Part shown: positions 8,756 through 17,657 of the stretch, in pieces
Position numbering within the stretch: position 1 is the first letter of the stretch
How the letters are laid out: each line of letters begins with the position of its first letter
Assembly: GCA_017561885.1 (NCBI GenBank)
Contig: JAFZBF010000006.1
Coordinates: 1-64,000, forward strand
Direction of reading: 5' to 3'
DNA from: Bacteroidales bacterium
GTDB lineage: Bacteria > Bacteroidota > Bacteroidia > Bacteroidales > UBA932
Length of the DNA stretch: 64,000 bases
Notes under the pieces: model-generated
Database searches by the model: none
The model's input: only the letters and a program-made list of their open reading frames with translations
What the model was told of the DNA's origin: nothing
Program-made: the position numbers and the translations under genes

Positions 8756-11341
8756 CTATTTTACGTAAAACGGCCAGGAGATGCCGAATTTGAAAGCCGT
8801 CGCCGGACGGATATAGTTGGCAGCGCTGAAGTGTCCCCTTTCGGGCCAGGCACTGAAAGCATCAGTATATTTCACGAAAATGCTCGCAGTCTTCCACTGC
8901 GCGTTCACGAACAGGTCGATATAGGGATTGTTTCCCCATTCGTAAGTGCGCTGATTATAGAACACACCGAGATCCGGACTGTAGCTCTGGATGAAGTATT
9001 TGGTATAGAATATGGCGTTTGCTCCGATCTGTACATCCAGCACGTTCTTCACTATAGGGAACTGGACATAATATCTCAGGTTGGCGGTCAGTTTGGGAAG
9101 AGGAAGGACCTTGTCGTCGGAAGTCATCTGATAGACGACCTTATGGTCGAAATGCAATGCCCACAGACGCAGATTCTGCTCGAGGGAAGCTGCCATGGTA
9201 TGGACTGGCTCACCGTTCTGCCTGATCATGGAAGTCTCGTCATAATATATCATATTGTCAAGCAGGGCGTATCCTACAGAAGCCTTTGTCTGGGTCAGCG
9301 GTATCTCGACGGAAGCCTCCAGTTTTGTGGCAGTCAGCTTGGAGAAATCGTTTTCCCACTGATGGTGATTCGAGAACAGATATTGATGATAATAATTCGG
9401 CGTCTGCCGGTTCATCTCTCCGTGAAACTTAAGATGGATTCCGTCCCGGAAAGGATAGACTGACAGAGCCAGATTTGCCGCCAGGTCCATATCTCCGAGG
9501 TAATAGCCGGAGGTATATATCCTTCCGAAGGCATCCCACTTGATATACTTCTTGAGCATACCCTGGGCCGTGCCATAGAAATAAGTGTTGTGATAATTGA
9601 AGTTCCTGTTGCCGGTGACATAGAACTCCGGCCTGAAACCATAGTAGCTCAGGAACTGGTATCCGGCTCCTGCAGTGACCTTGGACAGCAGCGCGTCGTT
9701 AGAGAACGGCTGCAATGTCAGGAACACCTTGTTATCGAAATTCCTTACGCTGATGGAATCGTAGCTTGCGACATTGTTCAGGTAGAAGCGGTCGAAATAG
9801 AAACCGCGTCCGTCCTGGTCGGTAAGGCCTATCTCGTCGGTATAGACTTTCGAGTACCTGGAGAGTTCCAGACTGTGACCGATATATGCTGCAGTTCCTT
9901 CTCCAAGTGACAGTTCATCTGCATCCTTCCTGAAAAAGTTCAAAGGAATCGAAAGGCTCTGGGTGATGAAGACAGTCCTTCTCTTTAAAAGGTTGTTCGC
10001 TTTCTGGAGATATACAGGCACCGCTTTGTTGTCGATCAGCGTATCCGTAACCCAGTAAGTGTCTGAAACTCCACCATTCTCGCCGTTCTTGACAGTCTGG
10101 CTCAGATATGCGGCGTTCATCTCGTATTTCTTGCCGATGTAGTCCAGACCGATCTCGGAAGTGCGGACATTGGTCTTGCCGCCGGTAAGGTCGCCCGTTC
10201 CTCCGAATTGCCGGAACTGCAGCGTAAGATTGAGCTCCGGCGTAATGTTCTGGGTGGACAGAATCTTGACGCTCGATTCTTCTTTCTGCTTGCTGCTGAA
10301 AGGATTGCCCCAGTATGCCAGTTCCGTGTAAGGGCTCTTGGTATTGTACATCGGAAGTGTCTCGGGGGTATATGAATAGATCAGATAGGGATCGAAGAAA
10401 GGAGCTTCCTTAAGCGTTTCGCGCTTGAAGAAATTTGTCCTCAGCAGCGCAGATCCCATCACTCCCAGATAAATCGCATCGGCATCGTCCTTCAAAGCCG
10501 GGTTGTCAAAGAAATTGTAGTTGGCAGAAGTGTCCCGTTCCTGCAGTTCGATATCGTTGTTGAACTGGCTATGGGTCCACATCAGCATATACTCGTAGTA
10601 AAGGGAATCCGGGACGACGAATGTCTCGAGGATACGGGGAGTATTCTTTACGACACTGTCTCGGTAATCTTGCTTGTTCTTCTTTATGGCTCGTTTGATA
10701 TCCTTGGCATCATGGAAGTTCGAGCTCATTGCCTCATAGTAAGCCGCCATCAACGAATCCATGAGCGGCATGGTGACGGTGTCGACCTTCCAGAACGAAT
10801 TGTACAGCACGTCAAGTGAATCTCTCAGAAGTTTCGTAGCCACCGGGTCCACTACCATGGCGTTTCGGATTTCGGCTTCGGTATATACTGCAGGTTCCTC
10901 TTCGTTATATTCTTCAGGTCCGGTGACTTCCGGCACGGTCTGGATTGCAGAAGAATCCTGAACCGCAGACGTGTCCCTTCCGGCGACACTCACATCCGAT
11001 ATCGTGGTATCCTCGTCGGGAACCGCCAAATGGACAAGTAGTGAAGAATCCAGCTTATAAACGACAGTGTCGCGCCACGGAACGTAAATCGAAGTGTCGG
11101 TAGCCGACATCAGATAATTCTGCTCGGCATAGATGCTTTCGAGGATTGCGTCAATCTTTGCCTGAAATACGCTGTCGACGACATATGCCGCATCGGGGGC
11201 TGTGCTGTCCTGAGCTGCAACCCCTGTATCCAGGCTGTTTCCGAGTTGTAAACGGTTAAATGAGAGATGCCGCGCCTGCGCAGCTGCGGCACAAAACACT
11301 ATCGCCAGTATCGCAAATATGAGCCGGCAACGCCTCATCAA
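8756..11341 (-). CDS. Putative outer-membrane porin (Bacteroidetes type)
   Basis: A protein of 861 residues with a signal peptide (MMRRCRLIFAILAIVFCAAAAQA), an acidic, Ser/Thr-rich N-terminal third (about 30-300), and a C-terminal half rich in alternating hydrophobic and aromatic strands, ending in ATAFKFGISWPFYVK as expected of a beta-barrel. It matches the Bacteroidetes family annotated as putative porin, whose substrate is unknown. Its start overlaps the nicotinamidase-like gene by 4 bases and its stop abuts the mltF-like start, so it is in the middle of the operon. Confidence 0.8.
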   Translation of the reverse strand: MMRRCRLIFAILAIVFCAAAAQARHLSFNRLQLGNSLDTGVAAQDSTAPDAAYVVDSVFQAKIDAILESIYAEQNYLMSATDTSIYVPWRDTVVYKLDSSLLVHLAVPDEDTTISDVSVAGRDTSAVQDSSAIQTVPEVTGPEEYNEEEPAVYTEAEIRNAMVVDPVATKLLRDSLDVLYNSFWKVDTVTMPLMDSLMAAYYEAMSSNFHDAKDIKRAIKKNKQDYRDSVVKNTPRILETFVVPDSLYYEYMLMWTHSQFNNDIELQERDTSANYNFFDNPALKDDADAIYLGVMGSALLRTNFFKRETLKEAPFFDPYLIYSYTPETLPMYNTKSPYTELAYWGNPFSSKQKEESSVKILSTQNITPELNLTLQFRQFGGTGDLTGGKTNVRTSEIGLDYIGKKYEMNAAYLSQTVKNGENGGVSDTYWVTDTLIDNKAVPVYLQKANNLLKRRTVFITQSLSIPLNFFRKDADELSLGEGTAAYIGHSLELSRYSKVYTDEIGLTDQDGRGFYFDRFYLNNVASYDSISVRNFDNKVFLTLQPFSNDALLSKVTAGAGYQFLSYYGFRPEFYVTGNRNFNYHNTYFYGTAQGMLKKYIKWDAFGRIYTSGYYLGDMDLAANLALSVYPFRDGIHLKFHGEMNRQTPNYYHQYLFSNHHQWENDFSKLTATKLEASVEIPLTQTKASVGYALLDNMIYYDETSMIRQNGEPVHTMAASLEQNLRLWALHFDHKVVYQMTSDDKVLPLPKLTANLRYYVQFPIVKNVLDVQIGANAIFYTKYFIQSYSPDLGVFYNQRTYEWGNNPYIDLFVNAQWKTASIFVKYTDAFSAWPERGHFSAANYIRPATAFKFGISWPFYVK

Positions 11342-11934
11342 TCATATTTGACGGCAATCATAAACTTGACGCCTCTTTCCTTCATCGCGGCTATTGCCTC
11401 ATCGTGTCCTTCCTTGGAGAAGTAGCCCAGGGCATCTTCAACCACGGTCACGTCGTGACCGGTTTCAAGGAGATCCTCGCAAGTGGCCTTGAGGCCGTAT
11501 TCGGTGGCGTTGCCGCACACAAGCACTTTTCTGGGAAGTGCCTTTGCCAATTCGCTTCCGAACGCAGTCTCGCCGGACATTCCGGAGTAGCTGTCATCAT
11601 CCGGAGCCATACCCTTCCTGTAGATGTTCTCCATCTGCGGACGGTTGTCTGTGTTGGAAAGAGAATAGAACGCAGCGTGGATGCTGTCGCCACGGGTTCC
11701 GTCAACGCAGTTGACAGGCCATATGCCGCCGTACTCTTTGAAAGAGCAGTGGTTAGATGGATGAGTATCCACCACGTAATAGGCTTTCAGCTTGGGATTG
11801 TTCTCAAGGAAGGCCGCAGCCCTGCGTGCAGCCAGCTCGGCACCTTCGCAAGCGAGCGTACCGTCTATGAAATCATAGAGCATATCAATGATGACTATGG
11901 CAGTCAGATCAGTCTTGGCTATGGCAGAAATCAT
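11338..11934 (-). CDS. Nicotinamidase-like isochorismatase-family hydrolase lacking the catalytic Cys
   Basis: Nicotinamidase (PncA) converts nicotinamide to nicotinate, and the adjacent nicotinate phosphoribosyltransferase gene fits that pathway. The protein has 198 residues with Asp17 (IIDMLYDF), metal ligands in DTHPSNHCSF (D56, H58) and Lys107 (YRKGMAPDDDSYSG). The position of the catalytic Cys, normally in ATEYCVxAT, reads ATEYGLKATC: Gly147 replaces Cys, and the DNA (GGC codon) agrees. A Cys occurs five residues later (C152). Activity is therefore uncertain. It overlaps the end of pncB by 26 bases. Confidence 0.82.
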   Translation of the reverse strand: MISAIAKTDLTAIVIIDMLYDFIDGTLACEGAELAARRAAAFLENNPKLKAYYVVDTHPSNHCSFKEYGGIWPVNCVDGTRGDSIHAAFYSLSNTDNRPQMENIYRKGMAPDDDSYSGMSGETAFGSELAKALPRKVLVCGNATEYGLKATCEDLLETGHDVTVVEDALGYFSKEGHDEAIAAMKERGVKFMIAVKYD

Positions 11935-13387
11935 CTATCTCTTTTATTATGGTGTTGATAATATTCATTTTCAAATCATAGAGGTCATCGGAAATATCCA
12001 CCTTGTAATAGTGGGGGTTGATGAGCCTCTTCTGTGTAGGGTTGAGGGCAGACAGGTTGTCGAGATAATACTGCCTGCGTTCCATTATGCTTCTGGTGTC
12101 GGCTGATACCACACCGTTATTGATAACCTGGACCTGGAGGGGCTTTGCCTGATAGCTGCCCGCCTTGTAGGTCGTGTGCCTTGTATCGTCGAACTCGGCA
12201 CGGATGGTGATTTCTTCTCCTGCGAGAAGTTTCTTTTCGAACGGGCCTCCGCGCAGGCAGGTCACGTCTGCCTTGAAGGCTCCGTTCTGGATGATACGGT
12301 AAGTGATCTGGAAGCCCGGATTGATCAGCTTGACTATGTCTTCCGAGCGTTTCAGGACAGGCTGGCCGTCAATCTGGACCAGCTTGTAAACATTGCCGAA
12401 GCAGGGGTTATGCTTGCTGGTGGCTATGGCATCTCCCACTCCGTAAGAATCTATGGCCGCGCCCTGGCGTTCCAGTTCGGGAATCAGATATTCGTCCAGG
12501 GAATTGGTCGCAAAGACTTTGCATTTAGAAAGGCCCGCCTTGTCAAGCTCGGCACGGCATTCCTGAGAAAGATATGCGAGGTCGCCGCTGTCCAGACGGA
12601 TTCCGTAGCCCTGGGCGTATGAATCGTCGATCCCGTTGGCCTTGAATGCACGGACTGCATTCTTCAGACCGCACTTGAGTGTGTCGAAAGTATCGATGAG
12701 GAGAATCAGTCCCTCACCGCGATGTGTCTTGATGTATGTGTCAAATGCCTTGTACTCGCTGTCTACAGAGACTCCGAAGGAAGTTACGTAGCTGTGAGCC
12801 ATCGTTCCGCTTGACTGGAAACCGAAAATGTCAGCAGAAAGTATGTTTGAGCTGTTGGCGCAGCCGCCGATGATCGCCGCCTTTCCGCCGTAAACTGCAG
12901 CCCATGGTCCGTGGGCCCTGCGGGAGCCGAATTCGCTCACGGGTCTGCTCGTGCTTCTTGAAACACGGGAAGCCTTGGTTGCGACTGCCATCTGGTGGTT
13001 CATTATACACAGCATAGGAGTCTCGAGCACCTGGGCTTCGATGAGCGGAGCTTCGACAATGATCACAGGCTCGCGAGGGAAGGCGATCTCGCCCTCCCTC
13101 ATTGCGTATACATTGCCCGTGAATTTCATAGAGGCGAGCATCTTGCGATATTCTGCGCAATCGTCGCCGGGAAGAAGATACTCGAAGAAACGTTCATCCA
13201 TATTGCCGAGACCGGATATCATCTGGAGCACTTCCTCGACACCGGAAACCACAGCCCAGTTGTTATTGTCCGGGGCAGTACGGTAAAAAAGGTTGAAGAC
13301 GGCGATCTTGTCCTTCATCCCGCTGTCGAAATAGGACTTTCCCATCGTATACTGGTACTTGTCCGAGCAATATGCTGTATTGAACAT
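11909..13387 (-). CDS. pncB: Nicotinate phosphoribosyltransferase
   Basis: Makes nicotinate mononucleotide from nicotinate and PRPP, the entry step of the Preiss-Handler NAD route. Family motifs include the N-terminal YKYTMG-like segment DKYQYTMGKSYFDSG, the central GFQSSGTMAHSYV and GIRLDSGDLAYLS. The length of 492 residues is typical. Gene order pncB then pncA-like, overlapping by 26 bases, points to joint expression. It heads the long minus-strand run that continues to 4313, with 27 bases to the OmpA gene upstream. Confidence 0.93.
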   Translation of the reverse strand: MFNTAYCSDKYQYTMGKSYFDSGMKDKIAVFNLFYRTAPDNNNWAVVSGVEEVLQMISGLGNMDERFFEYLLPGDDCAEYRKMLASMKFTGNVYAMREGEIAFPREPVIIVEAPLIEAQVLETPMLCIMNHQMAVATKASRVSRSTSRPVSEFGSRRAHGPWAAVYGGKAAIIGGCANSSNILSADIFGFQSSGTMAHSYVTSFGVSVDSEYKAFDTYIKTHRGEGLILLIDTFDTLKCGLKNAVRAFKANGIDDSYAQGYGIRLDSGDLAYLSQECRAELDKAGLSKCKVFATNSLDEYLIPELERQGAAIDSYGVGDAIATSKHNPCFGNVYKLVQIDGQPVLKRSEDIVKLINPGFQITYRIIQNGAFKADVTCLRGGPFEKKLLAGEEITIRAEFDDTRHTTYKAGSYQAKPLQVQVINNGVVSADTRSIMERRQYYLDNLSALNPTQKRLINPHYYKVDISDDLYDLKMNIINTIIKEIDDFCHSQD

Positions 13388-13414
13388 TTCTAAGAGATAT
13401 TATCGTTTCACTTA

Positions 13415-14095
13415 TCAGTTGGCAGCCTTCTCTGCGTCTGCTATCATCTGCTCGTTTGCAGTGATGTAGATCTCTACGCGGCGGTTCTGGGCACGGCCTT
13501 CCTTAGTGTCGTTGCTTGCTACCGGTACGTCATATGCAAGACCTTCAACAGTAAAGCGGTCTGCATTCATTCCGCAAGACTTGAGATAGTCGCTGACAGA
13601 CTCAGCCCTCTGGCGAGAGATCCTGTCGTTCACTTCCCTTGTACCGGTATTGTCGGTATGGCCCTGGATAGTGAGGTCAGTGTCCGGCATGTCGGCCATG
13701 GTAGTGGCGAATTTCTTGAGGGCATCCCTTGATGCATCGCTGAGAGTAGTACCGTTGGTAGGGAAAAGGATTCCGCTGTCAAAGGTCACCCTGATAGACT
13801 TGAGGTGGTTGACATCAGTGAGGGTATCTATGCTGGCACCTTCGATTGCAGCGAGCTCTTCAGCCTTCTTGTCCATCTTGTTGCCAATGATTGCACCTGC
13901 ACCTGCTCCTACTACGGAACCGATAGCAGCACCGATAGCAGCACCTTTACCGTCACCGATAAGAGCACCTACACCTGCTCCTACAGCAGCTCCACCGGCA
14001 CCGCCGAGCAGAGAGCCTTTAGAGAGATTTGACATGTTGCCACAACCAGAGAGCACAGTGATTGCGCACATAAGTGAGATAATGACTTTTTTCAT
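13415..14095 (-). CDS. OmpA-family lipoprotein with glycine-zipper segment
   Basis: An outer-membrane lipoprotein that anchors to peptidoglycan. The signal peptide ends in a lipobox (VLSGC), then a glycine-zipper stretch rich in GAxxGAGxGA repeats (about residues 30-75), then an OmpA-like domain (about 105-215) with TIQGHTDNTGTREVN and NDRISRQRAESVSDYL, the usual diaminopimelate-binding region. 226 residues, complete. It is divergent from the S37 peptidase gene and lies upstream of pncB on the same strand. Confidence 0.93.
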   Translation of the reverse strand: MKKVIISLMCAITVLSGCGNMSNLSKGSLLGGAGGAAVGAGVGALIGDGKGAAIGAAIGSVVGAGAGAIIGNKMDKKAEELAAIEGASIDTLTDVNHLKSIRVTFDSGILFPTNGTTLSDASRDALKKFATTMADMPDTDLTIQGHTDNTGTREVNDRISRQRAESVSDYLKSCGMNADRFTVEGLAYDVPVASNDTKEGRAQNRRVEIYITANEQMIADAEKAAN

Positions 14096-14169
14096 TTCAA
14101 TTGAAATTTAATTAGTGTTAACAACTGGTAAAGTTAAGAATTTTTAATGATTGTTCCGATTAAAAACAG

Positions 14170-14177
14170 TAGTTTTG
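14170..14177 (+). promoter_or_regulatory. Candidate -7 box (TAGTTTTG) for the S37 peptidase gene
   Basis: TAGTTTTG agrees with TAnnTTTG and lies 26 bases before ATG 14204. The only nearby TTG (14151-14153) is 16 bases upstream of the box, shorter than ideal. Confidence 0.45.
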
Positions 14178-14203
14178 CTCATCGAGACAAATAACATACC
14201 ACA

Positions 14204-15493
14204 ATGACGATCAAAAAATACTTGGCAGTTATTGCAGCATTCGCGCTGTTCTGCCCGCAGACTGTCCTTGCACAGAACTATCAGTCCATTTTCGAATCAC
14301 TCCCTTCAGTAAGAAAAGTCGAGAAGATCGACGGCGGCCAGGCCTTTCCCGAGAAATATCTGCTGTGGTTCGAACAGCCTGTCAGTCACAAGGATCCGTC
14401 AAAGGGAACCTTTCTGCAGAGAGTCTTCGTAGGCATCACTGACAGGGACTCGTCCAGCGTATTCGTAGCCGAAGGATACGGCGCAGCATACGCCGCCCGC
14501 CCCACATACAAGGACGAGCTGGCAGTTCTCTTCAACCTCAACAACGTCGTTGTGGAACACAGGTATTTCCTGGAATCGAAGCCTGATGCCGGATGGGAAT
14601 TCCTCACAGCCGAAAACGCAGCCAATGATTATCACCGCGTGATAACCGAGCTCAAGACTGTCTTCCCAAAGAAATGGATCGGCACCGGCATAAGCAAGGG
14701 AGGCCAGAATTCCGCCATTTTCCGCGCCTTCTTCCCCGATGACGTGGACATCACCGTACCATATGTAGGGCCTTTCTGCCGCAGCCGCGAAGACGGCCGC
14801 CACGAGCCTTTCATTGCGGATTTCGCCGGAAGCATCTCGGACCGCAAGGCAATCCGCGAGTTCCAGACAGAATTCCTGGAAAGACGGGAGGCTCTCACTC
14901 CTATGCTCGATTCTCTGGTCAAGGCCAAGGGATACGAATACCGCATCCCGCTCGATGAAGTCTATGATATGATGGCTCTCGAGTTCTCGTTCGCCTTCTG
15001 GCAGTGGGGAACTCCGGTGGAGAATATTCCGGCAAGCAGCGCATCGGACAAGGAGATATTCGACTTCATGGTGCAGGTCAGCGGTCCTGACTACTGGGAG
15101 AAAGAGTCCGACACCACTCCGTTCTTCGTGATGGCAGCCCACGAACTGGGCTACTACGGATACGACGTGAAGCCTTTCAAGAAACTTCTCACGATAAAGT
15201 CTGCAAAGGGGTATCTGGAGCGCATCTTCGTGCCGGAAGACGCCCGCAACCTCCGCTTCGACAAGACCCTCAGCAAGAAGATGAAGAAATTCCTGAAGAA
15301 TACTGACGCCCGCATGCTGTTCATCTACGGAGAATTCGACCCTTGGGCTGCAGTCAGGGTGTTCGAGCCTTACGGAGAGAACATCCACGTCTACATCGAC
15401 CCGGCAGGCAGCCACAGGGCGCGCATACGCACTTTCCCCGAGGACACTCAGGAGGAAATCAAGGGCATCATAGCCGGCTGGCTCTACGAATAG
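14204..15493 (+). CDS. S37-family (PS-10) secreted serine peptidase
   Basis: Predicted exported aminopeptidase of the alpha/beta-hydrolase fold. It has a signal peptide (residues 1-23, ending VLAQ), the nucleophile Ser164 in GTGISKGGQ, a late Asp in YGEFDPWA and a His in AGSHRARI, giving a complete triad. Length 429 residues, as in Bacteroidetes members of Peptidase_S37. It stands alone between the divergent OmpA gene and the convergent rhamnose operon. Confidence 0.88.
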   Translation: MTIKKYLAVIAAFALFCPQTVLAQNYQSIFESLPSVRKVEKIDGGQAFPEKYLLWFEQPVSHKDPSKGTFLQRVFVGITDRDSSSVFVAEGYGAAYAARPTYKDELAVLFNLNNVVVEHRYFLESKPDAGWEFLTAENAANDYHRVITELKTVFPKKWIGTGISKGGQNSAIFRAFFPDDVDITVPYVGPFCRSREDGRHEPFIADFAGSISDRKAIREFQTEFLERREALTPMLDSLVKAKGYEYRIPLDEVYDMMALEFSFAFWQWGTPVENIPASSASDKEIFDFMVQVSGPDYWEKESDTTPFFVMAAHELGYYGYDVKPFKKLLTIKSAKGYLERIFVPEDARNLRFDKTLSKKMKKFLKNTDARMLFIYGEFDPWAAVRVFEPYGENIHVYIDPAGSHRARIRTFPEDTQEEIKGIIAGWLYE

Positions 15494-15523
15494 CTTTACG
15501 GCATTTAATCCTACTTTGATAAA

Positions 15524-15701
15524 GCAGATGCTTTGCGGAAAGCAAGTGTCTTCCGAGGGCTCGTTCGCTACGCTCACTCGGACCCTTCCATTGTCTGCTT
15601 CGTCATCGCTACGCGATAACTCGCATCCAACGGACACCTCCCCGCTCTACTAGGCCGCGGGGGGCCAGCCTCTCCAGCCATCTTGCTTTCCTTGCATCTG
15701 C
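15524..15701. repeat. Palindromic repeat with terminal inverted arms, family B copy 1 (178 bp)
   Basis: Left arm 15524-15546 (GCAGATGCTTTGCGGAAAGC then AAG) and right arm 15682-15701 (CTTGCTTTCCTTGCATCTGC) are complementary apart from a small insertion. The interior contains GTTCGCTACGCTCACT (15563-15578) and a small hairpin ATCGC-TAC-GCGAT. A related element with different but again self-complementary arms is at 33180-33344. No coding frame is visible. Confidence 0.75.
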
Positions 15702-15745
15702 TCACTTCAATTACTAATACTAAGGTTTTGACAGTCGTGGCTGTC

Positions 15746-15776
15746 AGCAGCAATGCCGCAAGGCAACATTGTGCCC
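15746..15776 (+). repeat. Truncated copy 3 of repeat family A
   Basis: The segment shares the family A left part (AGCAGCAATGCCGCAAGGCA then ACATTGTGCCC) with 4172-4300 and 23048-23176 and then diverges. A TGCTGCT at 15810-15816 could pair with its first bases. Together with 15524-15701 it makes up most of the 330-base gap between the S37 gene and rhaD; no gene is seen in the gap. Confidence 0.75.
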
Positions 15777-15823
15777 GACGAAAGCAGCTTTGCCAAAGAG
15801 CAGAAAGAAGTGCTGCTTGGCGT

Positions 15824-16639
15824 TTACTTCGGTAAATTGAAGACGCGGGAGATTTCGGCCATCTGGGCCTCGGTCATGCCGTCGGGTACGAAACCCATGG
15901 CGCGGGCGTCACGATAGATGAGGGCGCTCTTGTTGAGGGTGTCAATCATATCGAAAGCCTCGATGACATCCTCGCCGATAGCTAAGACTCCGTGCTTTTC
16001 CCAGAGAACCACGTCATAATCCTCGGCCAGGGTCGCGATGGTCGCGGCCGCAAGTTCGCGCGAACCCGGCAGCATATACGGCACTATCCCAAGTCCTCTG
16101 GGACAGAACGCCCTGGTCTCCGGAATCATGCTCCACAGAAGCTTAGTCAGCACATCCTTTTTCAGGAAAGCCTCAGTGTGGCTCATCGCCACAAGCTCGG
16201 TCGGATGGGTGTGTACGCAAGCCTTGTAAGACGAGTCCTTCCCTATCAGATAGTTGTGAACGGCCAGATGCGACGGCAGTTCTGAAGTCGGAGGTATCAC
16301 AGCATCGGCCACGATGTAGTAATGGGCGCAATCGTCAGTAATCTTGATCACCGAGCCGTTCGCCATAGGATCGTGGGCAAGGTCGCGCATGCGGCGGTTG
16401 GTGCCCTTGCAGTAGAACCAGCATCCCTTCAGGTTCGGCAGTGTCTCCCCTATCTCGAAGGGACCTGCCAGCGCCTTGTCGGGGAGACTGCAGCCGCAGC
16501 CCACCTCGTTTGTCACGTTTATGGTGATGTTGCCGCCGTTGCGTTCCGCCCAGCCTTTTTCCCAAAGGTATCCGGCAACTTCAGCCACTTTATAGATTTC
16601 AGCCGCCAGAGTCGGGCGCGTGTCGAGTATAGATTTCAT
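15824..16639 (-). CDS. rhaD: Rhamnulose-1-phosphate aldolase
   Basis: Splits L-rhamnulose 1-phosphate into dihydroxyacetone phosphate and L-lactaldehyde. Class II aldolase fold with Zn-binding His in VHTHPTELVAMSH and LWEKHGVLAIGED, and the N-terminal substrate loop ERNGGNITINVT. 271 residues, typical. Last gene of rhaB-rhaA-rhaT-rhaD, with 6 bases to rhaT. Confidence 0.95.
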   Translation of the reverse strand: MKSILDTRPTLAAEIYKVAEVAGYLWEKGWAERNGGNITINVTNEVGCGCSLPDKALAGPFEIGETLPNLKGCWFYCKGTNRRMRDLAHDPMANGSVIKITDDCAHYYIVADAVIPPTSELPSHLAVHNYLIGKDSSYKACVHTHPTELVAMSHTEAFLKKDVLTKLLWSMIPETRAFCPRGLGIVPYMLPGSRELAAATIATLAEDYDVVLWEKHGVLAIGEDVIEAFDMIDTLNKSALIYRDARAMGFVPDGMTEAQMAEISRVFNLPK

Positions 16640-16645
16640 AGCGTA

Positions 16646-17656
16646 TTATCCTATCAATTGCGGAAGGAAAGATGAGAATACGAGTATAATGAGGCCTGCC
16701 ACCAGTACGGCTATAGTCCGGCGGCTGCAGCCCTTCCATTCTTTGAGTACGATACCCCAGACATTGCTGAAGGTGACGTTGAGAGCCATAAGTATGCACC
16801 ACGAGAAGGTGAGCAGCACGGGAGCTCCCGCAAGGAAGCCTTTGCCGAGGCTGAGGCCGAAGAACTGGGTGTACCAGAGAAGTCCGGCCAGGGCGCAGAA
16901 CAGCAGGTTGTTGCCCCACAGCGACTTCTGCCTGTAGTCGCTCCACGTCTTGTTCTTCGTGTTCTGACGGAAGCAGTACGCAAGGTTTGTGACAGCTCCG
17001 CCCAAGGTTACCATAAAGGTTGCAGGCAGAGTGGCAAATATGTCCTTTGTCTCCGGCCACGTAAGGCTCTCGCCGAAACCGAGGCCTATCGAGAAGCAGG
17101 CGCTCATGAAGCCCGCCAGGAGCGCCACAGCGATTCCTTTCTTGAAGTTGAAATCCTTGACGGTGCTTTGTTCACCCTTGGAAGCAAGTTCCCTGGTCTT
17201 CATCGAGCCGGCAATACCTATCACAGCGATGCCGAGGATAGTCACGACCACTCCGGTTATCACTGCTCCGGTCAGGTCGCCCGGGTGGCCCGTGAACAGA
17301 GGAGTGAGTATGGTGCCCAGGCCGGCACAGGTGCCGAGGGCAATGCTCTGGCCAAGCGCGATGCCCAGATAGCGCATCGAAAGGCCGAAGGTCAGGCCGC
17401 CGATGCCCCACAGCACTCCGAAGAAGGCTGCCAAGAGGGCGTCACCAGGATGCGCTGCATAAACCTCGAAGAGAGAATGTCCGGCAGGCACGGCGAGCAA
17501 TGCGCCGAGCAGCGGGAAAATCAGCCAGGCGAAAACGCCCTGCAGCGCCCAGAACGATTCCCAGCTCCAGGATTTGATCTTGTTGATGGGCACATAGCTG
17601 CTCGACTGGCAGAACGCGCCGACGGCTATTATCAGAAGTCCTATTAGAATAGCCAT
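16646..17656 (-). CDS. rhaT: L-rhamnose/H+ symporter
   Basis: Inner-membrane protein of 336 residues with about ten hydrophobic segments and the RhaT-type features SWESFWALQGVFAWL and FGLSMRYLGIALGQSIALG. It brings L-rhamnose into the cytoplasm. It begins one base after rhaA ends and is followed 6 bases later by rhaD, so it is an internal operon gene. Confidence 0.95.
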   Translation of the reverse strand: MAILIGLLIIAVGAFCQSSSYVPINKIKSWSWESFWALQGVFAWLIFPLLGALLAVPAGHSLFEVYAAHPGDALLAAFFGVLWGIGGLTFGLSMRYLGIALGQSIALGTCAGLGTILTPLFTGHPGDLTGAVITGVVVTILGIAVIGIAGSMKTRELASKGEQSTVKDFNFKKGIAVALLAGFMSACFSIGLGFGESLTWPETKDIFATLPATFMVTLGGAVTNLAYCFRQNTKNKTWSDYRQKSLWGNNLLFCALAGLLWYTQFFGLSLGKGFLAGAPVLLTFSWCILMALNVTFSNVWGIVLKEWKGCSRRTIAVLVAGLIILVFSSFLPQLIG

Positions 17657-17657
17657 T

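Noticed and set aside
14399-15637. 412-residue minus-strand frame opposite the S37 peptidase
   Set aside because: It is the codon-phase shadow of a GC-rich real gene with a signal peptide and full catalytic triad on the other strand; its own residues show no family pattern.
15494-15823. Small gene in the 330-base gap before rhaD
   Set aside because: All short frames fall within repeat elements and lack coding character.
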